Source: Pyrodictiaceae archaeon
GTDB taxonomy: Archaea > Thermoproteota > Thermoprotei_A > Sulfolobales > Pyrodictiaceae
NCBI GenBank assembly: GCA_027036135.1
Contig: JALVSY010000007.1
Span: forward strand, 314,880-378,879
Length of the DNA stretch: 64,000 nt
Direction: 5' to 3'
In this document: positions 40,984 to 50,907 of the stretch, piece by piece
How positions within the stretch are numbered: the first letter of the stretch is position 1
How the letters are laid out: every line of letters starts with the position of its first letter
Notes under the pieces: generated by a model
What the model saw: only the letters and a program-made list of their open reading frames with translations
Told to the model about the DNA's origin: nothing
The model's database searches: none
Translations under genes and position numbers: made by a program

Positions 40984-42444
40984 TTAGGCCTCTCTTCTCC
41001 ACACAGTCTTCCCGCCTGGGTAATCGTATAGTTTTATGCCCAGCTTGGCTAGCTCGGAGCGAATCCAGTCAGCTAGTTGGTATTCCTTCCTTGTTCTTAG
41101 CTCGGAGCGTATACGTACAACAAGGTCTATGAGCTTATTTAGCTCGGTCTCCTCAGCCGTTACAGCCTTTTCCTCTACCACGTCGAACACTGCATTGAAC
41201 TCCTTTAGGAGCCTCCGAGCCAGTATGCCAGCGGTATAGTATTCTCGCGGTACAATATCCCTATTTACTACACGCGTTAGCTGTAGTATTGCTGCGAGAG
41301 CCTCTGATGTATTAAAGTCATTACTCATAGATTGGTGAAACTCCGCGTAAAGGTCTAGCACCCTTTGTGCAACGGCGAGCTCGTCTTCGCTTAGCCTGCC
41401 AGGAGGCGTCACCTCTTTGAGCATCCTCGTCAAGTCCTCGTAGGCCGCGCTTATCCTCTTAAGATTGCTCCTTGCTTGTAGCAGTGCCTCCTCGTTATAG
41501 TCTAGTTGGGCTCGGTAATGCGCGCTTAGGAGCCACATTCGTAGCGTTATTGCCCCCCACTTCTTCTCTGCTTCCTTGAAGACTACTATGTTTCCGAGGC
41601 TCTTGCTCATTTTCTCCCCGCTGATCATTAGGTAACCTGTATGGAGCCAGTACTTCACCCAAGGCTTTTTGCCGAAGAATGCCTCGCTTTGTGCCCTCTC
41701 GTTCTCGTGGTGAGGGAATACGAGGTCCTGGCCGCCACCATGTATGTCGAACTGGGAGCCAAGGTACTTTGAGGACATTACGCTGCACTCTATATGCCAA
41801 CCAGGCCGGCCTCTCCCCCATGGTGCTTCCCAGTACGGTTCCCCTGGCTTCCAGGCCTTCCATAACGCGAAGTCGTAGGGGTGCTTCTTTTCCCTTAGGA
41901 CGTCTTCCTCCTGTCTCCATTCCTCTGGGCTGAAGCGTCCGCTTAGCTGTCCATAGTCCTCGTATTTGTCCACATCAAAGTAGACGCTTCCGCTTGGCGC
42001 TACGTAGGCGTATCCCTTGTCTATGAGGCCTTGTATGAACTCTATTATGTCGTCTATATGCTCGGTTACCCTAGGATGTATGTCTATGTGTATCTTTAGC
42101 TTACTAAGCATATCCATATAGTCTCGTGAGTAATGGTCAACTATCTCTCTCCAGCCGCGGCCAGTCTCCTTGGCCTTGTTGATTATCTTGTCATCTATGT
42201 CTGTGATGTTCTGTACATGGATAACATCGTATCCCCGAAGCACTAGATAGCGCTTAATCGCGTCAAAAGCTACATAGGTACGAGCATGGCCAAGATGAGA
42301 ATAATCATAGACCGTTGGGCCGCACGTGTACATTCTCACTATTCCTGGTTCTAGCGGCTCGAAGTCTTCGAGCTTGTTACCGAAGGTGTTTCTAACCCTT
42401 ATACGTGGTAGTTTTGGCCAGTTAAGTACTGGGGCCTTGAACAC
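40984..42444 (-). CDS. cysS: Cysteinyl-tRNA synthetase
   Basis: A 486-residue class I synthetase for cysteine. The zinc site includes [17 protein letters not shown] and [11 protein letters not shown]; the HIGH motif is [12 protein letters not shown] and the KMSKS loop is [12 protein letters not shown]. The C-terminal DALR-type domain ends in a short [20 protein letters not shown] 42444 is divergent from the radical SAM gene with a 63-base gap. Its presence indicates direct charging of tRNA-Cys. Confidence 0.96.
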   Translation of the reverse strand: MFKAPVLNWPKLPRIRVRNTFGNKLEDFEPLEPGIVRMYTCGPTVYDYSHLGHARTYVAFDAIKRYLVLRGYDVIHVQNITDIDDKIINKAKETGRGWREIVDHYSRDYMDMLSKLKIHIDIHPRVTEHIDDIIEFIQGLIDKGYAYVAPSGSVYFDVDKYEDYGQLSGRFSPEEWRQEEDVLREKKHPYDFALWKAWKPGEPYWEAPWGRGRPGWHIECSVMSSKYLGSQFDIHGGGQDLVFPHHENERAQSEAFFGKKPWVKYWLHTGYLMISGEKMSKSLGNIVVFKEAEKKWGAITLRMWLLSAHYRAQLDYNEEALLQARSNLKRISAAYEDLTRMLKEVTPPGRLSEDELAVAQRVLDLYAEFHQSMSNDFNTSEALAAILQLTRVVNRDIVPREYYTAGILARRLLKEFNAVFDVVEEKAVTAEETELNKLIDLVVRIRSELRTRKEYQLADWIRSELAKLGIKLYDYPGGKTVWRREA

Positions 42445-42507
42445 AATAACCCATCAACCCTCCCTAATCACTTAGCCCGGGAACTAGACCCCGTATAGGC
42501 GATAGAG

Positions 42508-43671
42508 TTGAAAGCAGCAACGCTGGGTCTTGCTAGGAGAGTAGAAGAGCTACTTAAGCTTAAAAGAACTATGCTCTCTCGCCTAGAGTCAAGATTATCA
42601 CGGAGGGAAGTAGAGGCAGCAAAGAAAGATCATCATGCAAGGAGAAAGCCTAGACCTTGTGGAATGACCATACATACCGGAATAGGGTGTAACCTCGGCT
42701 GTCTCTACTGCTATGTCCCCGACATGGGGTTTCCCTTAAAGCCTTCTCCCTACCCATTGAGCGGCGAGCAGCTAGTGTATGCGCTCCTCTCTAACCCCTA
42801 CTTTGTCCCCGGGCCTCAGGGCACATTGCTAGCTTTTGGCTCAGTTACAGAGCCTTTTCTCGAGGAAACCAAAGAGAGAGCCATAGAGTACCTAAAATAC
42901 ACCCATGAGCACCTTGGGAATCCTCAACAGCTTTCAACAAAAGCCACGCTAAGTGACGACGAAATAGATTTGTTCGTGAAGAGCGTTGACCCTAACATAA
43001 ACATACTTGTTACGATAGTTACTCTCCGATACGCCAAGCTACTAGAGCCCAATGCACCTTTGCCCGATGAGAGAATGGCGTTTGCAGAGAAACTAGCCAG
43101 GCGTGGCATCAGCGTTACGCTGTTCATGAGACCCATTATACCTGGTATCACGGATAAGGAGGCAGAACATATTCTGATAAAGTCGCAGGAGCACGGTATA
43201 AGGAGTGTTGTTCTCGGGTCACTAAGAGTTACGCCAGGGATATTGAGAAGGCTCGAGGCTTCTAGGATAGTAGACGTAAACGAGATTAGAAGGAGACTTC
43301 CTCGTGCACCGCGTTCCAGTGGGGATCAGGTAACTATTATTGAGAATGATTTGAAAGAAAGAATAGCTAGGATAGCTCGTCGCCTTGGTCTTCAAGTGTT
43401 GCCTAGTAGTTGCTCCGCTAATGTCTGGTCACATAAGCTGTGGTGCTATGCTTGCAAATGGGGACCATGCGGTGATCCCTCAAACGCTATTGGGGTCTCG
43501 AGAGACGATATAGTAGCTGCTGCGGAGATACTGGGTTGTAATAAACCGCGTGTAAGTATCAAGAAATGGCTTGCGGAGCTGAGATGCAAGAGGATTACCC
43601 GTAGACCCGATGTTATAGCTGTGTGGCTTGAGACGCTTATTCGTAGGAGTGTTAGAGTACTAACATATTAG
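42508..43671 (+). CDS. Radical SAM protein
   Basis: A 387-residue radical SAM enzyme. The cluster motif is C61-x3-C65-x2-C68 in GIGCNLGCLYCYVPDMG. The barrel continues with LLAFGSVTEPFLEE and VTLFMRPIIPGITDKEA. A C-terminal cysteine group (SCSANVWSHKLWCYACKWGPCGDPS) may hold a second cluster. The layout recalls the spore-photolyase-like archaeal group, but the substrate is unknown. TTG 42508 start. It is followed after ~50 bases by the Tan1-like gene. Confidence 0.8.
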   Translation: MKAATLGLARRVEELLKLKRTMLSRLESRLSRREVEAAKKDHHARRKPRPCGMTIHTGIGCNLGCLYCYVPDMGFPLKPSPYPLSGEQLVYALLSNPYFVPGPQGTLLAFGSVTEPFLEETKERAIEYLKYTHEHLGNPQQLSTKATLSDDEIDLFVKSVDPNINILVTIVTLRYAKLLEPNAPLPDERMAFAEKLARRGISVTLFMRPIIPGITDKEAEHILIKSQEHGIRSVVLGSLRVTPGILRRLEASRIVDVNEIRRRLPRAPRSSGDQVTIIENDLKERIARIARRLGLQVLPSSCSANVWSHKLWCYACKWGPCGDPSNAIGVSRDDIVAAAEILGCNKPRVSIKKWLAELRCKRITRRPDVIAVWLETLIRRSVRVLTY

Positions 43672-43722
43672 GGGCGCAAGGCAGGCACCTCTGGCCGGGT
43701 AAGTACTTGGTGGGCTAGTGCC

Positions 43723-44277
43723 TTGGAGCTTAGGCGCTTGTTTAACCTAATAATTGCGCACGAGCCAGGATACTATGCGTCAAGAGAGGCTCTTCGGACT
43801 ATACGGAGCATACTAGGCGGTGTGAGGCTCTTCGCTGCACCTCAGTCGCTTCTATTACTCAGCGTTGATAATCCGTATGAAGCAGTTGCCAAACTAGCCG
43901 CTAATTTGCCTAGTGACAGTGTGATCCTCAGAGCAGTACCCTTAGATGCGGTTACTACACCTTATCTTCGAGACGTTGACAAGGTCGTCAAGAAGCTATT
44001 AGCGGATAAGTACGGTGCTGAACCAGGTAAGACATTTGCTATACGGCTCGAGGGCCACCTAATCGACGAGGCTACCGGGAAGCGTCTCCACAAGGACAAG
44101 GCCATTAAAGTCCTGGCAAGCGGCATTGATAGACCAGTAAACCTTGATAATCCAGATATACTTGTGCTAGTCAAGGTTGTTAGAGCTTCAAGGGGGCTTT
44201 ATTACTCCAGTATAATGGTTGCTCCTCCTTGCTCCATATATTCTAAGGCTAAGAATCAGAAGGTCTGCATCTCTTAG
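43723..44277 (+). CDS. THUMP-domain protein, Tan1-like tRNA acetylation partner
   Basis: A 184-residue protein in which the THUMP fold can be read: an N-terminal alpha/beta part (IIAHEPGYYASREALRTI) and a THUMP core (KTFAIRLEGHLIDEATGK, IKVLASGIDRPVNLDNPD, LVLVKVV). Archaeal homologues resemble yeast Tan1, which presents tRNA to the N4-acetylcytidine synthase. TTG 43723 start preceded by GGTGG. It lies 35 bases upstream of herA. Confidence 0.75.
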   Translation: MELRRLFNLIIAHEPGYYASREALRTIRSILGGVRLFAAPQSLLLLSVDNPYEAVAKLAANLPSDSVILRAVPLDAVTTPYLRDVDKVVKKLLADKYGAEPGKTFAIRLEGHLIDEATGKRLHKDKAIKVLASGIDRPVNLDNPDILVLVKVVRASRGLYYSSIMVAPPCSIYSKAKNQKVCIS

Positions 44278-44312
44278 GAATAGATAGGGCCCAGTATCTT
44301 TTACAGCGACGC

Positions 44313-45887
44313 GTGTTCTCCCTTAATCACTTATTTCTCGGGAGAACTGCTGCCTTGGGTAAAGACCTTAATCTGGACCAAGGTAAGCTGCACCAAGTAG
44401 GCGTTGTAGTTGATAATGCTACTCCTATCAATACTAGGTTTGTGTCAAAGAATCCTCCAGCTATATCTGACTACGTACTAATTGAGCACAATGAGGGCTT
44501 CGTGCTGGGCTTCGTTGAGGCGGTTGGTACTCGGAGCTTGACGTTATCAGCTATGCAGAATGTCTATGACCCAGTTGTCTTAGAGAAGTTGTTTAGCTCG
44601 TCAAGCATAGATGACGTCTACTTCGAGTGCAGCGCGAGGCTCATAGGGACCATAGATCAGCTACGTATACCGAGGCTCCCTCCCCTCCCAGGCTCGAGGG
44701 TTTACCATGCACCCAGCGAGCTTCTCGCAGACATCTTCGGGGGAGAAGAGCCCCGATATGTTAGGATAGGTGTTCTCGCGGCTAGGCCAGAAGTCCCTGT
44801 CTATCTTGATGTAAACATGCTAGCTACGCGGCACGCTGCAATACTCGCTGTGACCGGTGCTGGGAAGAGCAACACTGTTGCTGTACTAGCTGACCGCTTG
44901 TCAAGGATAAACGCTACAATGATTATCTTTGACTTCCACGGAGAATACGTTGGCTCCGGTATTGCGCCCGGCAAGTTAAACATTATTAGCGCTAAGATAA
45001 GTCCGTGGACACTTAGCATTCAGGAGCTAATGACCCTTCTTGGCGTTGAGCGAAGATTTTACAACCAGGAGAGGGTGCTGAGGAAAGCTCTTGACGAGCT
45101 TAGCAACCGTGAAGAGCACGGGGCAAAGTTCTTTGACGAGCTAAGAGAGATCTTGGAGAAAATTAGTAATAGGAGCCGTATTAGGAGAGAGGAGGCGGTA
45201 GCGGCTATAGCTTTACAGAATAAGATAGATAATCTCCTTGACCGCTACTCGGAGATAATAGATGATGGCGCTCCAGACCTTGTATCGTTAATAAAGCCAG
45301 GTTATATCAACGTTGTTGATCTAAGCAGGGTTGATAGAGACGCTGCCGACGTAGTTGTTAGCCATATGCTTCGCGTAGTGCTAGCTGAGCGCAAGAAGCA
45401 TAGAATTAGCGGCTCCAGTAGAATTCCATTCCCCGTACTCATCGTTGTTGAGGAGGCTCACATACTGGCTCCTCGCGACGAGGATACCCTCACGAAGTAC
45501 TGGTTAGCCAGAATCGCTAGAGAGGGGAGGAAGTTCGGTGTCGGTTTAATAATTGTTAGCCAGAGGCCAAAGAACATTGATGCAGATATACTGAGCCAGG
45601 CTAATACAATGATCATTCTACGAATAGTTGAGCCAAGCGACCAGCGATACATACAGGCCGCAAGCGAGAGGCTTAGCGATGACTTGTTAGCGCATCTACC
45701 TTCTCTTAATATTGGAGAGGCTATAGTAGTTGGCCCCGCGATAAGGATCCCGGCCCTGGTAAAGATAGATCGTTTCGAGGGCGGGTTCGGGGGCTCAGAT
45801 ATAGACGTTGTATCGGAGTGGCTTAGCCTCAGTAAGCAGGAACAAGAGGGCATCGATATTAATGATCTTTGGTCCTCAATGTTATGA
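44313..45887 (+). CDS. herA: HerA DNA-translocating ATPase
   Basis: A 524-residue hexameric FtsK/HerA-type ATPase that works with Mre11-Rad50 and NurA in DNA end resection. The N-terminal HAS-barrel precedes Walker A GAGKS (residues 182-186); Walker B lies in VLIVVEEAHILAP, and the sensor region includes IIVSQRPKNID. It is followed by mre11 and rad50 as in other archaea. The start codon at 44313 is GTG. nurA, its normal partner, is not in the cluster. Confidence 0.95.
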   Translation: MFSLNHLFLGRTAALGKDLNLDQGKLHQVGVVVDNATPINTRFVSKNPPAISDYVLIEHNEGFVLGFVEAVGTRSLTLSAMQNVYDPVVLEKLFSSSSIDDVYFECSARLIGTIDQLRIPRLPPLPGSRVYHAPSELLADIFGGEEPRYVRIGVLAARPEVPVYLDVNMLATRHAAILAVTGAGKSNTVAVLADRLSRINATMIIFDFHGEYVGSGIAPGKLNIISAKISPWTLSIQELMTLLGVERRFYNQERVLRKALDELSNREEHGAKFFDELREILEKISNRSRIRREEAVAAIALQNKIDNLLDRYSEIIDDGAPDLVSLIKPGYINVVDLSRVDRDAADVVVSHMLRVVLAERKKHRISGSSRIPFPVLIVVEEAHILAPRDEDTLTKYWLARIAREGRKFGVGLIIVSQRPKNIDADILSQANTMIILRIVEPSDQRYIQAASERLSDDLLAHLPSLNIGEAIVVGPAIRIPALVKIDRFEGGFGGSDIDVVSEWLSLSKQEQEGIDINDLWSSML

Positions 45888-45937
45888 AGTACTACTGTAT
45901 ACCTAGGTTAGCTGGGTAGGGAGGGAAGCGAGGGCTC

Positions 45938-47116
45938 TTGGACTCCCTAGTAGTGCTCCATACATCTGATACTCATCTAGGATATCGCCAGTACGGCTTA
46001 TCCGAGCGCGAAATGGATATTTATGAGGTATTCGGCGAAATTATTGAAGCGGCTATAAGAGAGCATGTAGACGCTGTTATACATAGTGGTGACTTCTTTG
46101 ACTCAGTTAATCCCCCACCACAAGCCTATTACCATGCAATACCTTATCTTAGACAGCTCCGCGAAAAAGAGATACCCTTGATAGTTATCCCGGGGGACCA
46201 TGACATACCTAAGAGACGCGTCCTGCCCCCCTTGATGGTTCTTGAGCGCCTAGGCCTGTTGCAAGTAATAGGCCTAAGAGAGCCCGAGAAGCGGGATATT
46301 AGGCTGCGTAGGGGGGGACTACGCGTAGCGGGCTTTCGTAACACTAAGGGGCCTGGTGCTAGGCAGCAGCTTCTAAAGGCCTTGACGAGGCTTAGCCAGG
46401 ACAGCGAATATCCGTCGATCTTGGTTCTTCACCAGTCTCTTCGAGGGGTATCACCAGAGTATGAACTAGAGCTGGGCGAGCTGCCCAAGGGCTACTCGTA
46501 CTATGCCATGGGGCATATCCACCTCTACAAGAAGTACATGGTAGGTGAAAGCGCTGTAGTATACCCGGGATCCCCGGAGGCCCTTAGACGCGACGAGGCC
46601 GAGGCACAGCCAACCCGCTACATAGTTCTCGCCGAGATAGCTCCCGGTAAGACACTATCAAGCAGCAAGGTTAAGCTCACATCTCCTAGGCCTCAGCTTG
46701 TCTATAGGCACACGTATAGCAGCGACAAGGAGTTTAAATCATTCATAGCACGTGTTAGAGAAGAGGTGGTAAGGGCCGAGGCGAGGACCAAGAAGAAACC
46801 AATACTACATATAATTCTCGACAATGTTCCCAGGATGAAGAAGACATCGATATACGATGCGATTGATAGGCTTTTACGCACACATGTTTTAGCTCTCCGC
46901 ATCCAAGCAGTCACAAGAGACACTTCATTGCCAAGAACGGTTCAAGAGAGCACAGCTAACATAAACCATTACGAGATACTCAAAGAACTCTTAGGAGATG
47001 AGGGCCTAGCCAAGTTAGCACTAGAACTTATAGACACGCTAAGCCTTGATTCCAAGCAAGCCGCCATAATCCAGGCAGAGAAACTGCTTGCGAAGTACTT
47101 CGGCATAGAGGTGTAA
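45938..47116 (+). CDS. mre11: Mre11 double-strand break repair nuclease
   Basis: A 392-residue metallophosphoesterase nuclease. The metal-binding motifs are in order: HTSDTHLGYRQ (D10, H12), HSGDFFDS, PGDHDIPKRR, VLHQSLRG and YYAMGHIHLYK. The C-terminal part (after residue ~280) is the capping and Rad50-binding region. TTG 45938 start with GGGAGGG upstream, 50 bases after herA. rad50 follows after seven bases. Confidence 0.95.
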   Translation: MDSLVVLHTSDTHLGYRQYGLSEREMDIYEVFGEIIEAAIREHVDAVIHSGDFFDSVNPPPQAYYHAIPYLRQLREKEIPLIVIPGDHDIPKRRVLPPLMVLERLGLLQVIGLREPEKRDIRLRRGGLRVAGFRNTKGPGARQQLLKALTRLSQDSEYPSILVLHQSLRGVSPEYELELGELPKGYSYYAMGHIHLYKKYMVGESAVVYPGSPEALRRDEAEAQPTRYIVLAEIAPGKTLSSSKVKLTSPRPQLVYRHTYSSDKEFKSFIARVREEVVRAEARTKKKPILHIILDNVPRMKKTSIYDAIDRLLRTHVLALRIQAVTRDTSLPRTVQESTANINHYEILKELLGDEGLAKLALELIDTLSLDSKQAAIIQAEKLLAKYFGIEV

Positions 47117-47123
47117 GACAGCA

Positions 47124-49853
47124 ATGATAATCGAGAGAGTAGAGCTAGAGAATGTTCTAAGCCATAGAAGGAGCGCTATAAGCTTAGGCCGAGGAATCAT
47201 TGCAATCGTGGGCCCTAACGGGGCAGGGAAAACCAGCATAATAGACGCTATCACATACGCACTTTTCGGTACACATAGCCGAGACCCTCGCAGCAAGAAG
47301 GATAGCATAATAAGACTTGGCGCACACTTCGCGAGGATAACCCTCGACTTCACACATAATGGCCGACAGTACCGGGTACAAAAACTCGTATCTAGGCAGG
47401 GAAGAACAGAGACACGCCTCTTCGAGATAAGCAATGGTAAGCCAAAACCAGTGGCAACCACGTCATCGACCGTTTTAGCTGAGTTAAGGAGAATACTTGG
47501 AATAGATCCCTCTGTAGCAGAAAGACTCGTCATCACTAGGCAGGGACAAATAGAGGAGATAATCACTAATAAGGATAAACGCCTTGACATCATAAACAGC
47601 ATTCTGAGGCTTAAGGCAATCGAGAAGGCATATGATAGGTTACCATACATTATACGCTCGCTGCAAAAAACCGTGAAGTATAAGAAGGAGGCTCTTCAAC
47701 GAGAAGAGGAGAGACTTAAACAAATCAAGAAAGACCTTGGAGAGCTAGAAAAGCTTCACAAAGAAGTCGCTGAAGCAAAGAAGCTACTAGAAATACGGGA
47801 AAAGAAGTACAGGGAGCTTAGAGAACAAGTAGATAGACTCAATGAAGAACTTAAGGATGTTGAGAAGAAACTTGCAAGACTCGCCGCTCTCAGAGACGAG
47901 TATGAGAGAACAAGGAAAGAGTTAGAGGAGCTAGAGGAGAAGATAAAGACCCTCGAGAGAGCCAGAGACGAGCTAAAAACTTATGAGAAAAAAGCCTCCT
48001 TAATAGAGGCTAAGAAGAAGCTACTATCACTCCTACGTAGAATAGAGCCCCTTAGAAACGAAGTCAACATCCTTAGCAGAGAGGTTGAGAACCTTCGCAG
48101 AACAGTCGCTGAGAAGGACTCATTAAAGCCATATGTAAGGGAATATGAGCGCCTAGAAGAATTCGTGAAAAACAACTCTGACGTTGAAAGACGATACCAT
48201 CTACTTAATGAAGAGATAAACGAGCTAGAAAGAAAGATAAAGGAAGTAGAGAAAAAGATCGAGCACGAGATAAGGATTGTTAGAGAAAAAGCTAAGAGCA
48301 TACTACCATTTAGTCCTCCTGAAAGCATCAATGAGTTGCTGGAATCCGCTCATAGCTTGCTAGATACTCTTAGAAAGCAGGAAGAGAAGCTCTCGGCAGA
48401 GAAGGAGCGCCTAGCATCAGATGTAGCTGTCTCGGAGAATAGAATAAGAGAGCTAGAAGATAAGCTGGAGAAGCTCAGCACTGCTAGAGGAGTTTGCCCC
48501 CTATGTAATAGACCGCTAAGTGATGAGGAGCGTGTACAGCTAATAATTAAGCTTAGGAGGGAGAAAGAGCAGGCTGATAGAAGGCGAAGAGAAGCCTTTG
48601 GCAAGCTTGTGCAGGTTTCAAAGCAGTTAGAGAAGTTACGCGAAGCAGTAGCGGAGGCCGAGAAGCTTGTACGTGAGGTTGAGGTAGCTGCTAAGACTGT
48701 TCAGAAACTTATGAATGAGTTGGAGGAACACAGGAAAGGGCTGAGAGAGAAAAAGTCCCAGCTTCTAGAGATATACGCTTCTTATAAAGAGTACCAAGAG
48801 GCCAGGGAGCGTTTGGAGAAGCTACAAGAGTATGTTCTTCGCTATAAGTCCCTACTCTATAAGGAATCTGAACTCCATCAATTAGAAAAGGAATTTAACA
48901 TGAAGCAAGAGCAATTGGAAAAAGAGCTAAGAGAGCTGGGAGAGGTCCTTACGGAGCTGCAGCTAAGCGAGCTTCCCGATATAGATGAGCTTGCAAACGA
49001 AATCAATGAGTTTACAGAGAACTTTGCAAAACTAAAGGAGAGAGTAAGGACGCTCGAGATTCTAGAACATCGCCGTGACTATCTAGTCTCGAGGCTTGGT
49101 GATTTCGAGAAGGAACTCAGGGAGCTAAGAGGATTGGAGGAGACTCGTGTGAAGCTGCTAGAATCACTATCGGCTAAGAAGAGGGAATTAGAGGAAATAG
49201 AAGAAGAGCTTACAGGTCTTAGGAGAAGGCTTGCCGAGATAGAGACTAGGATAAAGGTGCTTGAAGAGCGAAGAAAAGAGGCTGCTAGCCTTGAAAAGAG
49301 GATTCAAGAAATGCGACGTATATTGGAGAATTACGAGAAAGCACAAAGAGCACTGGAAAAGATAAAGCGCGCTCTTAGTCCACAAGGGTTGCCTAGGATT
49401 ATACGTGAGGCTGCTAAGCAGCGCTTAGAGCAGAGCCTTACCGAGATGCTTAACGAGTTCAATATAGACTTTGACTACGTGAAGCTAGACGAGGATTACA
49501 ATGTTTACCTAGTTACAAGGAATGGGGAGAAAAGCGTCCAGATGCTTAGCGGTGGAGAGAGAATAGCTCTCGCAATAGCCTATAGGCTTGCCCTTGCAAG
49601 GATTATTGGGGAAAGAGTAGAGTCTATGGTCATGGATGAGCCCACAGTGCACCTTGACGAGGAGAGGAGACGAGAGCTTATCTCTATTATTAAGCAAGGC
49701 TTAGAGGCTACTGGGCTGGCTCAACTAGTAGTTGTAACGCATGAAAGAGAGCTAGAAGAGGCCGCTGATAAAGTAATAGAGGTTAGAAGAGAACGCGATG
49801 AGAGCAGAGTTGTAGAACGCCTACCCTTTGCCTCACAGCTCGTAGAGGCTTAA
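47124..49853 (+). CDS. rad50: Rad50 SMC-like repair ATPase
   Basis: A 909-residue protein. The N-terminal ATPase lobe has Walker A GPNGAGKTSI (about residues 30-39) and the Q-loop ITRQGQIEEI. A long antiparallel coiled coil is interrupted by the zinc hook C458-P-L-C461. The C-terminal lobe has the signature LSGGERIALAIAYRLALA and Walker B MVMDEPTVHLDEERR. It forms the MR complex with Mre11. ATG 47124. The 3' end overlaps by 21 bases the gene on the opposite strand. Confidence 0.96.
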   Translation: MIIERVELENVLSHRRSAISLGRGIIAIVGPNGAGKTSIIDAITYALFGTHSRDPRSKKDSIIRLGAHFARITLDFTHNGRQYRVQKLVSRQGRTETRLFEISNGKPKPVATTSSTVLAELRRILGIDPSVAERLVITRQGQIEEIITNKDKRLDIINSILRLKAIEKAYDRLPYIIRSLQKTVKYKKEALQREEERLKQIKKDLGELEKLHKEVAEAKKLLEIREKKYRELREQVDRLNEELKDVEKKLARLAALRDEYERTRKELEELEEKIKTLERARDELKTYEKKASLIEAKKKLLSLLRRIEPLRNEVNILSREVENLRRTVAEKDSLKPYVREYERLEEFVKNNSDVERRYHLLNEEINELERKIKEVEKKIEHEIRIVREKAKSILPFSPPESINELLESAHSLLDTLRKQEEKLSAEKERLASDVAVSENRIRELEDKLEKLSTARGVCPLCNRPLSDEERVQLIIKLRREKEQADRRRREAFGKLVQVSKQLEKLREAVAEAEKLVREVEVAAKTVQKLMNELEEHRKGLREKKSQLLEIYASYKEYQEARERLEKLQEYVLRYKSLLYKESELHQLEKEFNMKQEQLEKELRELGEVLTELQLSELPDIDELANEINEFTENFAKLKERVRTLEILEHRRDYLVSRLGDFEKELRELRGLEETRVKLLESLSAKKRELEEIEEELTGLRRRLAEIETRIKVLEERRKEAASLEKRIQEMRRILENYEKAQRALEKIKRALSPQGLPRIIREAAKQRLEQSLTEMLNEFNIDFDYVKLDEDYNVYLVTRNGEKSVQMLSGGERIALAIAYRLALARIIGERVESMVMDEPTVHLDEERRRELISIIKQGLEATGLAQLVVVTHERELEEAADKVIEVRRERDESRVVERLPFASQLVEA

Positions 49854-50798
49854 GGGTTCCCAGCACTCGCGACAAAATATGCTTGCTTCCTCCCATCCCC
49901 GGATATCTAGGCTATCCGTGAGCACCGTTTCAAGAACGATTTTTGAATTATTCTGTGTTTTTCTAAGCCTTAGAGGAAGCCCAGCTATAGGGACCTTCCT
50001 TACTAGCAAGTTTTCACGCTTTATAATTGGGTCTACACGACCCGCTTCAGACAAGTGCTTAGCTATCTCTACTACCTGGCTACGGCTTAGCGGGAGCAAT
50101 GAGTAAAGCCTTATGAGGCCTGCTTGTAGCTGTAGCTTAGCTAGTGACCCTGCTTTCTCTCTTAAATAACTAGCATAGTTTATTATAAATGCTGAGTTTC
50201 CGTGCTCATAGCTTAGTTTTTCCTCGCTAAGCCCTAGCTGCTTGCTGCATAACCTTATACCCCTGCTGTGACTATCCCTTGGCAGAATAGGGTATATCGT
50301 TTCGAAGCCCAGAATATCGTCCACAATAACTTCTACTGCATCCACTTGCTCACTTATTGATGATTCTACTAACTGGATTACCCCATAGCCTTCGAGAATT
50401 GTTCTCTTGGTTGATGTTATCACCGTGGCTCCGCGATACTCTAGACCGTAGAGGTCATAATGAGGACTCGTGTCAAGCACCATTATTATATTAGCACGGG
50501 TATAGGGCGGGTACGCGTGTACAAGATTTGCCCTAACCGGCGTCTCTGGTATGATTTCTTCCAGGCGCGGGTACAACATCTCTATCCGCATGTATGGGTC
50601 CTTATTATTAACGATCAAACACTTCTCTGCAGGCTCTGGGCTGGCATGTTCCAGGCTCTTGATTAAACCAGTATTGGCGCAAGTATATAGTTTCTCGCAG
50701 CTTGATTCTATTTCGATCCTTACATTTGTTTCTTGTTTAATGTATACAGCTATATCGCACATACCCACGTTGCTTGCCCTCAATAGTTCTTGATACAT
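49833..50798 (-). CDS. Hypothetical protein at the usual nurA position
   Basis: A 321-residue protein, not recognised. It has several long beta/alpha stretches (ANIIMVLDTSPHYDLYGLEY, VDAVEVIVDDILGFETIYPIL) and helices (YASYLREKAGSLAKLQLQAGLI), and ends with CRECW, a possible half zinc site. In many archaea nurA follows herA-mre11-rad50, but I do not see the NurA catalytic motifs (DGS near the N-terminus), and this gene is on the opposite strand. It is divergent from glnA, which shares the ~100-base upstream region. Confidence 0.65.
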   Translation of the reverse strand: MYQELLRASNVGMCDIAVYIKQETNVRIEIESSCEKLYTCANTGLIKSLEHASPEPAEKCLIVNNKDPYMRIEMLYPRLEEIIPETPVRANLVHAYPPYTRANIIMVLDTSPHYDLYGLEYRGATVITSTKRTILEGYGVIQLVESSISEQVDAVEVIVDDILGFETIYPILPRDSHSRGIRLCSKQLGLSEEKLSYEHGNSAFIINYASYLREKAGSLAKLQLQAGLIRLYSLLPLSRSQVVEIAKHLSEAGRVDPIIKRENLLVRKVPIAGLPLRLRKTQNNSKIVLETVLTDSLDIRGWEEASIFCRECWEPLSLYEL

Positions 50799-50856
50799 GT
50801 GTACAGAAAATAAAGACTAATACATAGTTACTCTTGTTATACTTTTCGTTATTCAT

Positions 50857-50875
50857 AACAGAAAAGCTTTTCATA
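50857..50875 (+). promoter_or_regulatory. glnA promoter region with short palindrome
   Basis: GAAAAGCTTTTC, a 12-bp palindrome, overlaps an AT-rich TATA-like stretch upstream of glnA. It predicts transcription start near 50895 and a very short leader. It could also be an operator. Confidence 0.35.
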
Positions 50876-50907
50876 TTGTTCGACAATCCTTGGGCCGGGG
50901 GCTAAGA

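Noticed and set aside
49833-50798. Calling the gene after rad50 nurA
   Set aside because: Position fits, but orientation is opposite and the DGS and later acidic motifs of NurA are absent.
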